The notes under the pieces: model-generated
Databases searched by the model: none
What the model was told of the DNA's origin: nothing
Seen by the model: only the letters and a program-made list of their open reading frames with translations
Part shown: in pieces, positions 23,324-32,017 of the stretch
Layout of the letters: every line of letters begins with the position of its first letter
How positions within the stretch are numbered: the stretch's first letter is position 1
From: TMED88 sp964515335
GTDB lineage: Bacteria; Myxococcota_A; UBA9160; UBA4427
Direction of reading: 5' to 3'
DNA length: 64,000 nucleotides
NCBI GenBank assembly: GCA_964515335.1
Contig: CAZETS010000016.1
Location: 15,628-79,627 of the forward strand
Position numbers and translations under genes: made by a program

Positions 23324-24717
23324 CGCGCGACGCCGCGAGGGTGCTTCGCTGCATCTCGCCCGCGGATGGGCGCGTCTACGTGGAGCGCCCGCTGCTCGAC
23401 GATCGCGAGGTCGCGGCCGCGCTCGAGCGCGCGCGGATCGCGCAGCGAGGCTGGGCCGCCACGCCGCTCGGCGAGCGCGAGGCGATCGTCGGGCGCGCCG
23501 TCGACGCGATGCTGAGCCGACGCGAGGCCGTCGCCGAGGAGATCACGCTGCAGATGGGGCGGCCGATCGCGCAGTCACCCGGCGAGATCGGCGGCTTCGA
23601 GGAGCGCGCACGCCACATGGCGTCGATCGCGGCCGGGTGCCTGGCGGAGGTGGCGCCCGAGCCGAAGCCGGGCTTCACGCGGTTCATCCGCCGCGAGCCC
23701 CTCGGCGTGGTCTTCGTCGTCGCGCCGTGGAACTACCCCTACCTGACGGCCGTGAACGCGGTGGTGCCCGCCCTGCTCGCCGGCAACGCGGTGCTCCTCA
23801 AGCACTCGTCGCAGACGCCGCTCTGCGCCGAGCGCTTCGCCGAGGTGTTCGACGAGGCCGGCCTGCCCGCCGGCGCCCTGCAGGCCCTCCACCTCTCGCA
23901 CGAGAGCACCCTCGGCCTGGTCGGTCGCGATGGCGTCGACTTCGTGGCCTTCACCGGCTCGGTGGAAGGCGGCCACGCGATCTCGCGCGCCGCCGCCGAC
24001 CGCTTCATCGCCACCGGCCTCGAGCTCGGCGGCAAGGATCCCGCCTACGTGGCAGCGGACGCCGACGTCGAGGAGGCGGCCGCGGGTCTCGTCGACGGCG
24101 CGTTCTTCAACTCGGGGCAGTCGTGCTGCGGGATCGAGCGCATCTACGCCCACCGCGATCTCTACGATCGGTTCGTCGACGCCGCCGTCGGCGCCGCGCT
24201 CGACTACCGCCTCGGCGACCCGCGCGACGAGCACACCACGCTCGGCCCGATGGTGCGCAGCGCCGCCGCGGACTTCGTTCGCGAGCAGACCGCCGAGGCC
24301 ATCGCCGCGGGCGGCCGCGCGCTGATCGATCCGTCGCGCTTTCCCGCCGACGCGGCCGGCACCGCCTACCTGGCGCCGCAGATCCTCGTCGACGTCCACC
24401 ACGGAATGCGCGTGATGACGGAGGAGAGCTTTGGCCCGGTGGTCGGCATCATGCCCGTCTCGTCCGACGACGAGGCCGTCGCCCTGATGAACGACAGCCG
24501 CTACGGCCTCACTGCCTCGATCTGGACCGGCGACGAAGCGCGCGCCATCGACATCGGCGGTCGCCTCGAGACCGGCACGGTCTTCATGAACCGCTGCGAC
24601 TACCTCGACCCGGCCCTCGCCTGGACGGGCGTCAAGGACTCGGGGCGGGGCGTGACGCTCTCGAAGCTGGGCTACGAGGTGCTGACGCGGGCGAAGTCGT
24701 TCCACCTGCGCGCCTAG
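23320..24717 (+). CDS. aldehyde dehydrogenase family protein
   Basis: A 465-residue NAD(P)-dependent aldehyde dehydrogenase. It contains VVAPWNYPYLTAVNAVVPALLAGNAV, FTGSVEGGHAI, LELGGKDPAYV with the general-base Glu, FNSGQSCCGIERIYAH with the nucleophilic Cys, and EESFGPVVGIMPV. The pattern is close to succinate-semialdehyde and related dehydrogenases. The start ATG lies in the stop of the channel gene (ATGA), so the frame is translationally coupled. It ends convergent to murQ. Confidence 0.94.
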   Translation: MTRDAARVLRCISPADGRVYVERPLLDDREVAAALERARIAQRGWAATPLGEREAIVGRAVDAMLSRREAVAEEITLQMGRPIAQSPGEIGGFEERARHMASIAAGCLAEVAPEPKPGFTRFIRREPLGVVFVVAPWNYPYLTAVNAVVPALLAGNAVLLKHSSQTPLCAERFAEVFDEAGLPAGALQALHLSHESTLGLVGRDGVDFVAFTGSVEGGHAISRAAADRFIATGLELGGKDPAYVAADADVEEAAAGLVDGAFFNSGQSCCGIERIYAHRDLYDRFVDAAVGAALDYRLGDPRDEHTTLGPMVRSAAADFVREQTAEAIAAGGRALIDPSRFPADAAGTAYLAPQILVDVHHGMRVMTEESFGPVVGIMPVSSDDEAVALMNDSRYGLTASIWTGDEARAIDIGGRLETGTVFMNRCDYLDPALAWTGVKDSGRGVTLSKLGYEVLTRAKSFHLRA

Positions 24718-24735
24718 CTCCGGGATACGCGGGGC

Positions 24736-25569
24736 TCAGATTCCCTCGTCGGCCAGCCGCAGCGCCGCCTCGACGCTGCCGTCGCTCTCGCGCAGCAGCC
24801 TTCGCGCCTCGAGCTTCTCGACGTTTGCGAGCGACATCACGATGCGCACGGCGCGCCCACGGAGCTTGCTCGACACCGGGTCGACGTGGGTCATCAGATT
24901 GCCGCGCACCTTGCCCAGTCTCACCATCACAGCGGTCGACAGGAGCGACAGCACCATCTTCTGCGCCAGGCCGCCCTTCATGCGCGTCGAGCCAGCGACG
25001 ACTTCGGGACCCACCACCGGAGCGATGCTGATCTCCGCGGCCTCGGCCAGCGGCGAGTGGGGGTCGCAGGTGATCGCGATCGTGCGCGCGCCCACCTCGT
25101 GGGCGGCGTCGAGCCCGCCGAGCGCAAAGGGCGTGCGACCGCTCGCCGAGATGGCCACCACTGCGTCGCCGAGGGTCAGGCCGCGCTCCTGCAGCTCGAA
25201 GACGGCCGACTTGGGATCGTCCTCGGCGCCCTCCACCGCGTGGCGCAGCGCACGGTCGCCGCCGGCGATCAGGCCCTGCACGGTGCGCGGCGGGATACCG
25301 TAGGTGGGCGGCATCTCCGAGGCGTCGAGCACACCGAGCCGCCCGCTCGTGCCGGCACCCACGTTGAACCAGCGCCCGCCGCCACCGATCACGGTGGCGA
25401 GCACCTCCACCGCCTCGGCGATGCAGGGCAGCACGCGGCCGACGGCGGCGTGCGCGTTGGCGTCCTCGTCGTGGATCAGGCGGAGCACGTCGGCGACCGG
25501 GCGGCGATCGAGATCGCGCGCCGCGTCGAGCAGAGCCTCGGTGGGGAAGTCCGTGCCGTTGCCAGCCAT
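24736..25569 (-). CDS. murQ: N-acetylmuramic acid 6-phosphate etherase
   Basis: A 277-residue SIS-fold enzyme that removes lactate from MurNAc-6-phosphate to give GlcNAc-6-phosphate in cell-wall recycling. The signature GAGTSGRLGVLDASEMPPTYG lies near residues 70-90, followed by LIAGGDRALRHAVEGAEDD and the late AGSTRMKGGLAQKMVLSLLSTAVMV. Length is slightly below the usual 300. No anmK or MurNAc kinase is adjacent. It is convergent with the aldehyde dehydrogenase, and 64 bases separate its start from that of mutS2 on the other strand. Confidence 0.95.
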   Translation of the reverse strand: MAGNGTDFPTEALLDAARDLDRRPVADVLRLIHDEDANAHAAVGRVLPCIAEAVEVLATVIGGGGRWFNVGAGTSGRLGVLDASEMPPTYGIPPRTVQGLIAGGDRALRHAVEGAEDDPKSAVFELQERGLTLGDAVVAISASGRTPFALGGLDAAHEVGARTIAITCDPHSPLAEAAEISIAPVVGPEVVAGSTRMKGGLAQKMVLSLLSTAVMVRLGKVRGNLMTHVDPVSSKLRGRAVRIVMSLANVEKLEARRLLRESDGSVEAALRLADEGI

Positions 25570-25632
25570 CGACAGAGGCTTTCGGCCGATCGCCCGCCAG
25601 TCATGAGGGCCGGAAGCTACAGTTCGTCCGTG

Positions 25633-28086
25633 ATGTTCCGCGTCGACCAGCAGACCCTCGAAGCGCTCGAGTGGCCCGAGGTGATGGCGCGCCTCGCCGA
25701 CGCCTGCCGGACCGAGCGCGCGCGCCGACAGCTTCTCGAACAGGCCGCTACACCCACGTCGGAAGAGTCCGCCGAGGTGGCAGACTGCGTGTTCCCTGCC
25801 GATCGGGCGGAAACCCTCGCACGGCTTCGCGAGACCGACGAGGCGCGAGCCCTGCTCGACGCCGACGAGGCGCCGCCGATCGGCGCCACGGCCGACGTCG
25901 CCCGCCTGCTCGATCGCGCCGAGCGGGGCGCCGTGCTCGATGCGGGCGAGCTGCTCGACGTACGCGCCTGCGCGGAGACGCTGCGCGGGGTGTCGCGCTT
26001 TCTCTGCGCGCCGGGCCGCTCCGAGCGCGCACCGGCGCTCGCCGAAACCGCGTGGGTCATCGAGGCGCCCGAGGGCATCGATCACGAGATCGCTCGCTGC
26101 ATCGATCCCGGCGGAGAGCTGCGCGACGCGGCGTCGCCCGCGCTCGCCGAGGCGCGCCGCGCGAGCCTCCGGCTCGGCGGCGAGCTCAAGCGTCGCCTCG
26201 AGCGCTACCTGCAGGACACGGACGTCACCGGTCACCTGTCCGACCGCTACTTCACGGTGCGCAACGACCGCTACGTGCTGCCCGTCAAGGCCGACGCCAA
26301 GGGCCACGTGCGCGGCATCGTGCACGACGCCTCGCGCTCGGGCACGACGCTCTTCATCGAGCCCGAGGGCGCCGTCGAGCTGAACAACCAGCTGAAGCGC
26401 GCCGAGCTCGACGTCGAGCGCGAGACCGAGCGCGTGCTGCGCGCGCTGTCGGCCGCCGTCGCCGGGGTGGCGCCGGCCCTGCGCGCCGGACTCGACGCGC
26501 TCACCCGCATCGACCACGCGTTCGCGCGCGGGCGACTCTCGCAGCAGATGGACGCCACCTCGCCGAGCACCGCTGAGGACGGCGTCTTCGAGCTGCCCGC
26601 CCTGCGCCACCCGCTGATCCACCCCGACGAGTGCGTGCCCAACGACGTGCGCCTCGGCGCGGACTTCCAGGTGCTCGTGCTGTCCGGGCCGAACGCCGGC
26701 GGCAAGACGGTCACCCTCAAGGCGACGGCCCTCGCCGCCTTGCTGGTGCGCGCGGGGCTGCACGTCCCGTGCGGCACGGGTGCGCGCGTGGATCTCGTCG
26801 AGGACGTGATCGCCGACATCGGCGACGGACAGGACATCGGCGAGAGCCTCTCGACCTTCTCGGCCCACATGGCCAAGCAGGCGCGCATCGTCGAGCGCGC
26901 CGGACCGCACACCCTCGTCGTGCTCGACGAGATCGGCGTCGGCACCGACCCGAGCGAGGGCGCGGCTCTCGCCCAGGCGATCCTCGAGCGCCTTTCGGAC
27001 GCGGGCGCTCGTGTCGTCACCACGACCCACTACGGGCTGCTCAAGGAGATGGCCAACGTCGATCCGCGCTTCGAGAACGCCAGCGTCGAGTTCGATGCGG
27101 AGACGCTCGCGCCGACCTACCGCCTGCGCGTCGGCGAGCCGGGCTCCTCGTCGGCTGCCGCGGTGGCTTCGCGCATGGGCATGCCGAGCGACGTGCTCGA
27201 GCGCGCCGATGCGCTGCAGCGTCGCGAGGACCGCCAGCTCGACCGCATGCTCGCCGAGCTGTCCGCCAGCCGCGCGACACTCGAAAGCGAGCGCCGCCAG
27301 ATGGCCGAGCTGCGGGCCGAGAGCGAGGCGGTGCGCGACGACTACCGGGCCCGGCTCGAGCGGCTGCAGGAGCGGCGCGACGACCTGTACCGCAGCATGC
27401 GTGACGACCTCGACGCCGCGTTCAAGGAAGCGCACCAGGAGGTCGCCGGCGTGATCCGCGAGCTGCAGGGCGGCCCCACCTCGCAGAAGGCCGCGGCGGC
27501 CCGCGAGCGCCTCGTCGAGCTCGAAGCCAGGGCCCGCGCCGACGAGGCCGCAGCGGGCGTGCCGCGGGCACCGGTCCGTCCTCCGGACGCCGCTCCCGTC
27601 GACTGGCGCCGGGCACGAGCCGGCGACACCGTGCGCGTGTCGGGCGGGCGCGAGGGCGTGCTGCTGAGCCTCCCCGATCGCCGGGGGCGGGCGACGGTTC
27701 GCGTGGGCGCCGCCAAGCTCGTGCTGCCCGCCGAGCAGATCGGGCAGGCCGCGCCGGGCAGCGCGCAGACGCGCGCCGGAGCCGGCGATCGCGTGCGTGT
27801 GGAGCGGGCCCGGGCGACCGGCGACGACGCCTCGCTGGCGGGCGGGACGAGCGAGTGCGACCTGCGTGGTCTGCGCGTAGACGAGGCGCTCGACCGCCTG
27901 GGCGAGCTGATCGACCGCGCGGCCGCCGACGGACGGGACACCGTGCGCGTCGTCCACGGCCACGGGTCCGGCGCTTTGCGGCGTGCGGTGCGCGACCAGC
28001 TCGCCGCGTCGCCCCTGGTGGCGGATCTCCGCGCCGGCGGCAACGACGAAGGCGGAGAAGGCGCGACCATCGCGACACTTCGCTGA
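25633..28086 (+). CDS. mutS2: MutS2 family endonuclease/recombination suppressor
   Basis: An 817-residue protein with a MutS core and ATPase domain but no mismatch-recognition domain. Walker A reads LSGPNAGGKTVTLKA, Walker B DEIGVGTDPSEGAALAQAIL, and the preceding YFTVRNDRYVLPVKADAKGHVRGIVHD is a MutS2 hallmark. A coiled coil (about 540-650) leads to a KOW-like region and a C-terminal Smr domain with LRGLRVDEALDRL and VHGHGSGALRRAV. The family acts on branched DNA or collided ribosomes. ATG 25633 is preceded directly by GTG 25630, which could also serve. Confidence 0.96.
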   Translation: MFRVDQQTLEALEWPEVMARLADACRTERARRQLLEQAATPTSEESAEVADCVFPADRAETLARLRETDEARALLDADEAPPIGATADVARLLDRAERGAVLDAGELLDVRACAETLRGVSRFLCAPGRSERAPALAETAWVIEAPEGIDHEIARCIDPGGELRDAASPALAEARRASLRLGGELKRRLERYLQDTDVTGHLSDRYFTVRNDRYVLPVKADAKGHVRGIVHDASRSGTTLFIEPEGAVELNNQLKRAELDVERETERVLRALSAAVAGVAPALRAGLDALTRIDHAFARGRLSQQMDATSPSTAEDGVFELPALRHPLIHPDECVPNDVRLGADFQVLVLSGPNAGGKTVTLKATALAALLVRAGLHVPCGTGARVDLVEDVIADIGDGQDIGESLSTFSAHMAKQARIVERAGPHTLVVLDEIGVGTDPSEGAALAQAILERLSDAGARVVTTTHYGLLKEMANVDPRFENASVEFDAETLAPTYRLRVGEPGSSSAAAVASRMGMPSDVLERADALQRREDRQLDRMLAELSASRATLESERRQMAELRAESEAVRDDYRARLERLQERRDDLYRSMRDDLDAAFKEAHQEVAGVIRELQGGPTSQKAAAARERLVELEARARADEAAAGVPRAPVRPPDAAPVDWRRARAGDTVRVSGGREGVLLSLPDRRGRATVRVGAAKLVLPAEQIGQAAPGSAQTRAGAGDRVRVERARATGDDASLAGGTSECDLRGLRVDEALDRLGELIDRAAADGRDTVRVVHGHGSGALRRAVRDQLAASPLVADLRAGGNDEGGEGATIATLR

Positions 28087-28146
28087 CCGGCCGTGCGGCC
28101 GGCGCACGAGTTCGCTGTGATACGATCGACGTCAAGGTGATCCGAG

Positions 28147-29046
28147 TTGGCGCTTGACGACCCCGAGCTGCTGGGCGACCTGGTTCGAGGTGCATTGGCG
28201 CTCGGCATCATGATGCTCGCCTCGGGGGTGGCGGCCCGCCTCTGCAGCGATCGCAGGAGCTGGCTCGTCGCGTCGGCCTCGCTGCTGCTGGTCTTCGTGT
28301 GGCTGCTGGTCGGCGTCGTGCCCCACCCCCACCAGGCGGGGCTGCTCTACGCCATGCAGTGGGGCTTCTTCGGCGCAGGGCTGTACGCGGCGGCCCGCGC
28401 CTACCGCAGCGAGGCCGCGGGGGGCGCCGAGGCGCCGGACTTCGAGGCGCTGCTCGGGTTCTGGTTCGGCGACGACCTGTCCACACCCGAAGCCGTGGCC
28501 GAGCGCTCCAGGCGCTGGTTCCAGGCCGACGACGCCTTCGACGCCGAGCTGCGCCAGCGCTTCGGCGACTGGCCGGGGCCGGCCCTGGCCGGCGAGTTCT
28601 CGGCCTGGACCCGATCGCCCCGCGGCTCGCTGGCCCTGGTGATCACCCTCGACCAGCTGCCCCGCAATCTGCATCGCGGCAGTGCGGCCGCGTTCTCGGC
28701 CGACGAGCGCGCCCTCGAGGAGGCGCTCGCCGCGATCGAGCGCGGCGCCGACGAGGCGCTGCACCCCCTCGAGGCCGCCTTCCTGTATCTGCCGCTCGAG
28801 CACGCCGAGGACGCCGCCATGCAGGCGCGCTGCGTCGAGCTGTTCGATGCTCTGCGCGCCCGGGCCCCCGAGGCCTTCGGGACGCAGCTCGCCGGGTACC
28901 GCGACCACGCGGTGCGGCATCGCGACGTGATCGAGCGCTTCGGACGCTTCCCCCACCGCAACGAGCTGCTCGGGCGCGAGACGACCGAAGAAGAATCACT
29001 CTGGCTCGCCGAAGGCGGCGACCGTTTCGGAGGCAAGGCATCGTGA
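28147..29046 (+). CDS. DUF924 family protein with N-terminal membrane domain
   Basis: A 299-residue protein made of two parts. Residues 1-85 form about three membrane helices (LVRGALALGIMMLASGVAA, LVASASLLLVFVWLLVGVV, GLLYAMQWGFFGAGLYAA). Residues 95-295 are a full DUF924 domain with LLGFWFGDD, ALVITLDQLPRNLHRG, LYLPLEHAED and RFGRFPHRNELLGRETTEEE. DUF924 is usually a stand-alone cytoplasmic TPR-like protein, so the membrane fusion is unusual. TTG 28147 follows AAGGTGAT. The stop overlaps the next gene's GTG start (GTGA). No function is established for DUF924. Confidence 0.85.
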   Translation: MALDDPELLGDLVRGALALGIMMLASGVAARLCSDRRSWLVASASLLLVFVWLLVGVVPHPHQAGLLYAMQWGFFGAGLYAAARAYRSEAAGGAEAPDFEALLGFWFGDDLSTPEAVAERSRRWFQADDAFDAELRQRFGDWPGPALAGEFSAWTRSPRGSLALVITLDQLPRNLHRGSAAAFSADERALEEALAAIERGADEALHPLEAAFLYLPLEHAEDAAMQARCVELFDALRARAPEAFGTQLAGYRDHAVRHRDVIERFGRFPHRNELLGRETTEEESLWLAEGGDRFGGKAS

Positions 29047-29807
29047 CCGACCCGACCGATCTCTTCTCGCTCTCGGACCGCGTCGCGGTCGTGACGGGCG
29101 GCAGCCGCGGGCTCGGCCGCGAGATGGTGCTGGCCTTCGCGCGCCAGGGGGCGGACGTCGCGATCGCGAGCCGCAAGCAGGAAGCCTGCGACGCCCTCGC
29201 CAAGGAGGTTCGCGAGGAGACCGGCCGCGAGGCGATCGGCATCGGCTGCCACGTCGGGCGCTGGGACGAGTGCGACAAGCTCGTGGAGACGCTGTACGAA
29301 CGCTTCGGACGCATCGACGTGCTCGTCAACAACGCCGGCATGTCGCCCCTCTACGACGGCCTCGACCAGATCTCCGAGGAGCTCTTCGACAAGGTGCTCG
29401 CCGTCAACCTGAAGGGCCCCTTCCGGCTCTCGTCGGTCGTGGGCGCCCGCATGGCGGCGGGCGACGGCGGCTCGATCATCAACGTGAGCAGCACGGCGGC
29501 CGTCAACCCCTCGCCCGTCGAGGCGCCGTATGGCACCGCGAAGGCGGGCCTCAACAACATGACGGTCTCGATGGCCCGCGCCTTCGGACCCGCGGTCCGC
29601 GTCAACTGCATCATGCCCGGCCCCTTCGGCACCGACATCAGCAAGGCCTGGTCGCCGGAGATGGTCGCCGCCGTGGAGAGGCAGGCGCCCCTGCGCCGCG
29701 TAGGCCGGCCCGACGAGATCGTCGGCGTCGCGCTCTATCTCGCGAGCGAAGCCAGCAGCTACACGAGCGGCGCCGTCATCAAGGTCGACGGCGGCATCAC
29801 GGCCTGA
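29043..29807 (+). CDS. SDR family oxidoreductase
   Basis: A 254-residue short-chain dehydrogenase/reductase with TGGSRGLG, NNAGMSP, NVSSTAAVNPSPVEAPYGTAKAGLNNMT containing Ser, Tyr and Lys of the active site, and the FabG-like ending YTSGAVIKVDGGITA. The GTG start overlaps the stop of the DUF924 gene, indicating coupling. The substrate cannot be read from the sequence; similar proteins act on beta-hydroxyacyl-CoA or polyols. It sits 11 bases before exonuclease III. Confidence 0.93.
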   Translation: MTDPTDLFSLSDRVAVVTGGSRGLGREMVLAFARQGADVAIASRKQEACDALAKEVREETGREAIGIGCHVGRWDECDKLVETLYERFGRIDVLVNNAGMSPLYDGLDQISEELFDKVLAVNLKGPFRLSSVVGARMAAGDGGSIINVSSTAAVNPSPVEAPYGTAKAGLNNMTVSMARAFGPAVRVNCIMPGPFGTDISKAWSPEMVAAVERQAPLRRVGRPDEIVGVALYLASEASSYTSGAVIKVDGGITA

Positions 29808-29818
29808 GGTCACCGCGA

Positions 29819-30595
29819 ATGCGCATCGCTACCTGGAACGTCAACGGGCTGCGCGCCCGCCTCGACTTCGTGCTCGCGTGGCTCGACGAGCGGCAGCCCG
29901 ACGTAGTGGGCCTGCAGGAGCTCAAGCTGACCGACGAGCAGCTGCCCGCCGACGTCTTCGAGTCGGCCGGCTATCACGCCGCCAGCCACGGCCAGAAGGC
30001 CTGGAACGGCGTGGCGATCCTGACCCGCGAGCCCGCCGAGGTGCTGCAGAGCGGCCTGCCCGGCCAGGAGGACTTCGGGGCTCGGCTGATCACGGCTCGC
30101 GTGGCCGGCGGGCTCGTGTTCACGACCGTGTACTGCCCGAACGGCAAGTCGGTGTCGCACGACGACTACCCGCGCAAGCTCGCCTGGTTCGACGCCCTGC
30201 TCGCGCACCTCTCGGCAGCGCGCAGCGCCGACGACGCCGCGGTGATCTGCGGCGACTTCAACATCTGTCCGACGGGGCTCGACTCCTGGGACGAGGAGGC
30301 CCACGCCGGCGGGATCTTCCACACCGAGGCCGAGCGCGATCGCATGAAGGCCCTCTACGCGTGGGGGCTCGACGATCTCTACCGCCGGCTGCACCCCGAC
30401 GAGCGCGCCTTCTCGTGGTGGGACTATCGCGGCGGGGCCTTTCATCGCGGCCACGGCCTGCGCATCGACTTCCTGCTCGCCACGACGCCGGTGGTCGAGC
30501 GCCTCGAGTCCGTCACGATCGACCGCGACTGGAGGAAGAAGCGCGGAGACCTCAAGGCCTCCGACCACTGTCCGGTCTTCGCCGACCTGCGATAG
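29819..30595 (+). CDS. xth: exodeoxyribonuclease III
   Basis: A 258-residue exonuclease III/AP endonuclease of the EEP fold. It starts with the canonical MRIATWNVNGLRAR and shows LQELKLTDEQLP (metal Glu), YCPNGKSVSH, GDFNICP with Asp and Asn, SWWDYRGGAF, and the terminal KASDHCPVFADL with the catalytic Asp-His. It acts in base-excision repair by cutting at abasic sites and trimming 3' ends. The order mutS2, DUF924, SDR, xth on one strand suggests co-transcription with DNA-repair genes at both ends. Confidence 0.96.
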   Translation: MRIATWNVNGLRARLDFVLAWLDERQPDVVGLQELKLTDEQLPADVFESAGYHAASHGQKAWNGVAILTREPAEVLQSGLPGQEDFGARLITARVAGGLVFTTVYCPNGKSVSHDDYPRKLAWFDALLAHLSAARSADDAAVICGDFNICPTGLDSWDEEAHAGGIFHTEAERDRMKALYAWGLDDLYRRLHPDERAFSWWDYRGGAFHRGHGLRIDFLLATTPVVERLESVTIDRDWRKKRGDLKASDHCPVFADLR

Positions 30596-30624
30596 CCGGT
30601 CACCACGGGTGACCGGGCCCCCGC

Positions 30625-31980
30625 TCAGGCCCCGGAGGCGTCCGCGAGCAGGTCCGCCGCGGCGCGCAGGCCCGACACGATGCCGTCCTCGGCAGCGGGC
30701 CCGACCAGGTGGTCTCCCGCGAAGTAGAGCCGGCGGCCGAGCGCCCGCCGGTCGGCCTGCACCCGCCGAAAGCGGTCGAGGGATCGGTAGGCGCCGACGT
30801 CGAAGCGCGGTCGCGAGTCACCCCGGCGATGCAACACGGCGTGCTCGATGCTGGCGGCCGCCTCGGGGAGCAGCCGCTCGAGGCCGGCGAGAAGGCCCTT
30901 CTCGACCACGTCGTCCGCGGTCGCGGCGTTGGCCCGGGCGAAGCGATCGGTCGCGCGCAGCACGGCGAGCCCCCGGCCCTGTGGCGCGCGGCCTCCCGGA
31001 CCGCCCGGCTCGACGAGCAGGCTCTCGATCGGCTGATCCTCGCCGCGCGGTACGCGGACGCGCATCGGCAGCCCACAGGGGGGCGCATCCAGCGCGAGCG
31101 ACAGCCCGATCTCCGGGTCGACGCGTACCCGGGCGAGGTGATCGCGCTCGGGCGGTGTGGTGATCGATCCGGCCAGGCGCTGGGCGGTCGCCGCGGACGT
31201 CGCCAGCACCACCGCATCGGCGTCGAGCTCGCCCCGCCCGCCGGCCCGCGCCTCGCACGCCACCTCGAAGCCGCCCGAAGCGCGCACCTCGACGCGCGCC
31301 GCCTCGACCCCGTAACGCACGTCGAGCCCCTCGGCGGCCCGCTCGACGAGTTCGTGCAGCGGCTGGCGGGGCACGCCGTGCACCGCCGAGGGCGTGCGGC
31401 CGGTCGAGCGGGACCGCCACAGCAGCAGCGCGGCCACGCGCGAGAGCGATTCGCCGTCGGCCCCGAAGGCGTCGCCCACCTCGGGTGCGACCCAGCGCGC
31501 GTACATGCTCTCGCCGAAGTAGAGCCGCGCAAAGTCGGCTGCGCTGCGGAAGTCGAGCGATGCGGCGCGCTCGGGCGCGGTCGGATCGAGCAGCGGCGCG
31601 TAGCGGGCCATCAGCCGTGACCAACGCAGCAGCCGCGCCGCGTCGCGCCGGCGCACACCGGCAATGCCCGCGACACCGCGGAGACTCTGCGGATCGATCG
31701 GCGCCGAGCGGCCGGCGTACACCTGCGCGATCTGCAGCGGGCGCAGCGGCAGCATTTCGTCGGCCAGCCCGAGCGTACGAATCCAGGCGAGCAGGTGACG
31801 ATCGCCGCTGTGAAGCGTCTCGACGCTGCGGGGCAGCCGGAACGAGCCGTGCACGTCGGCCCCGACCCGGCCACCGGCGCGGTCGCTGCGCTCGAGCAGG
31901 CCGACCTCGTGGCCCGCCGCCCGAAGGCGCCAGCCCGCGGCGAGTCCGGCCAGACCCGCGCCGATCACGATCACGTTCAT
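30625..31980 (-). CDS. FAD-dependent protoporphyrinogen oxidase/amine oxidase-like protein
   Basis: A 451-residue flavoprotein with an N-terminal FAD site VIGAGLAGLAAGWRLRAAGHEVGLLERSDRAGGRV, a substrate domain and the C-terminal FAD signature LYFAGDHLVGPAAEDGIVSGLRAA. The overall plan matches protoporphyrinogen oxidase/carotenoid-type amine oxidases, but diagnostic HemY motifs are not clear, and no haem genes are near. It probably oxidises a hydrophobic substrate. Its start at 31980 is 37 bases downstream of the GH36-HAD fusion's stop on the same strand. Confidence 0.85.
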   Translation of the reverse strand: MNVIVIGAGLAGLAAGWRLRAAGHEVGLLERSDRAGGRVGADVHGSFRLPRSVETLHSGDRHLLAWIRTLGLADEMLPLRPLQIAQVYAGRSAPIDPQSLRGVAGIAGVRRRDAARLLRWSRLMARYAPLLDPTAPERAASLDFRSAADFARLYFGESMYARWVAPEVGDAFGADGESLSRVAALLLWRSRSTGRTPSAVHGVPRQPLHELVERAAEGLDVRYGVEAARVEVRASGGFEVACEARAGGRGELDADAVVLATSAATAQRLAGSITTPPERDHLARVRVDPEIGLSLALDAPPCGLPMRVRVPRGEDQPIESLLVEPGGPGGRAPQGRGLAVLRATDRFARANAATADDVVEKGLLAGLERLLPEAAASIEHAVLHRRGDSRPRFDVGAYRSLDRFRRVQADRRALGRRLYFAGDHLVGPAAEDGIVSGLRAAADLLADASGA

Positions 31981-32017
31981 CGATGTGCTCCACCCGGCGC
32001 CGGCCGGGCGGAGGACG

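Noticed and set aside
24736..28107. A long open frame of 1123 codons on the minus strand over murQ and mutS2
   Set aside because: Only the murQ part has family likeness; the rest is antisense to mutS2 and reflects high GC codon bias.
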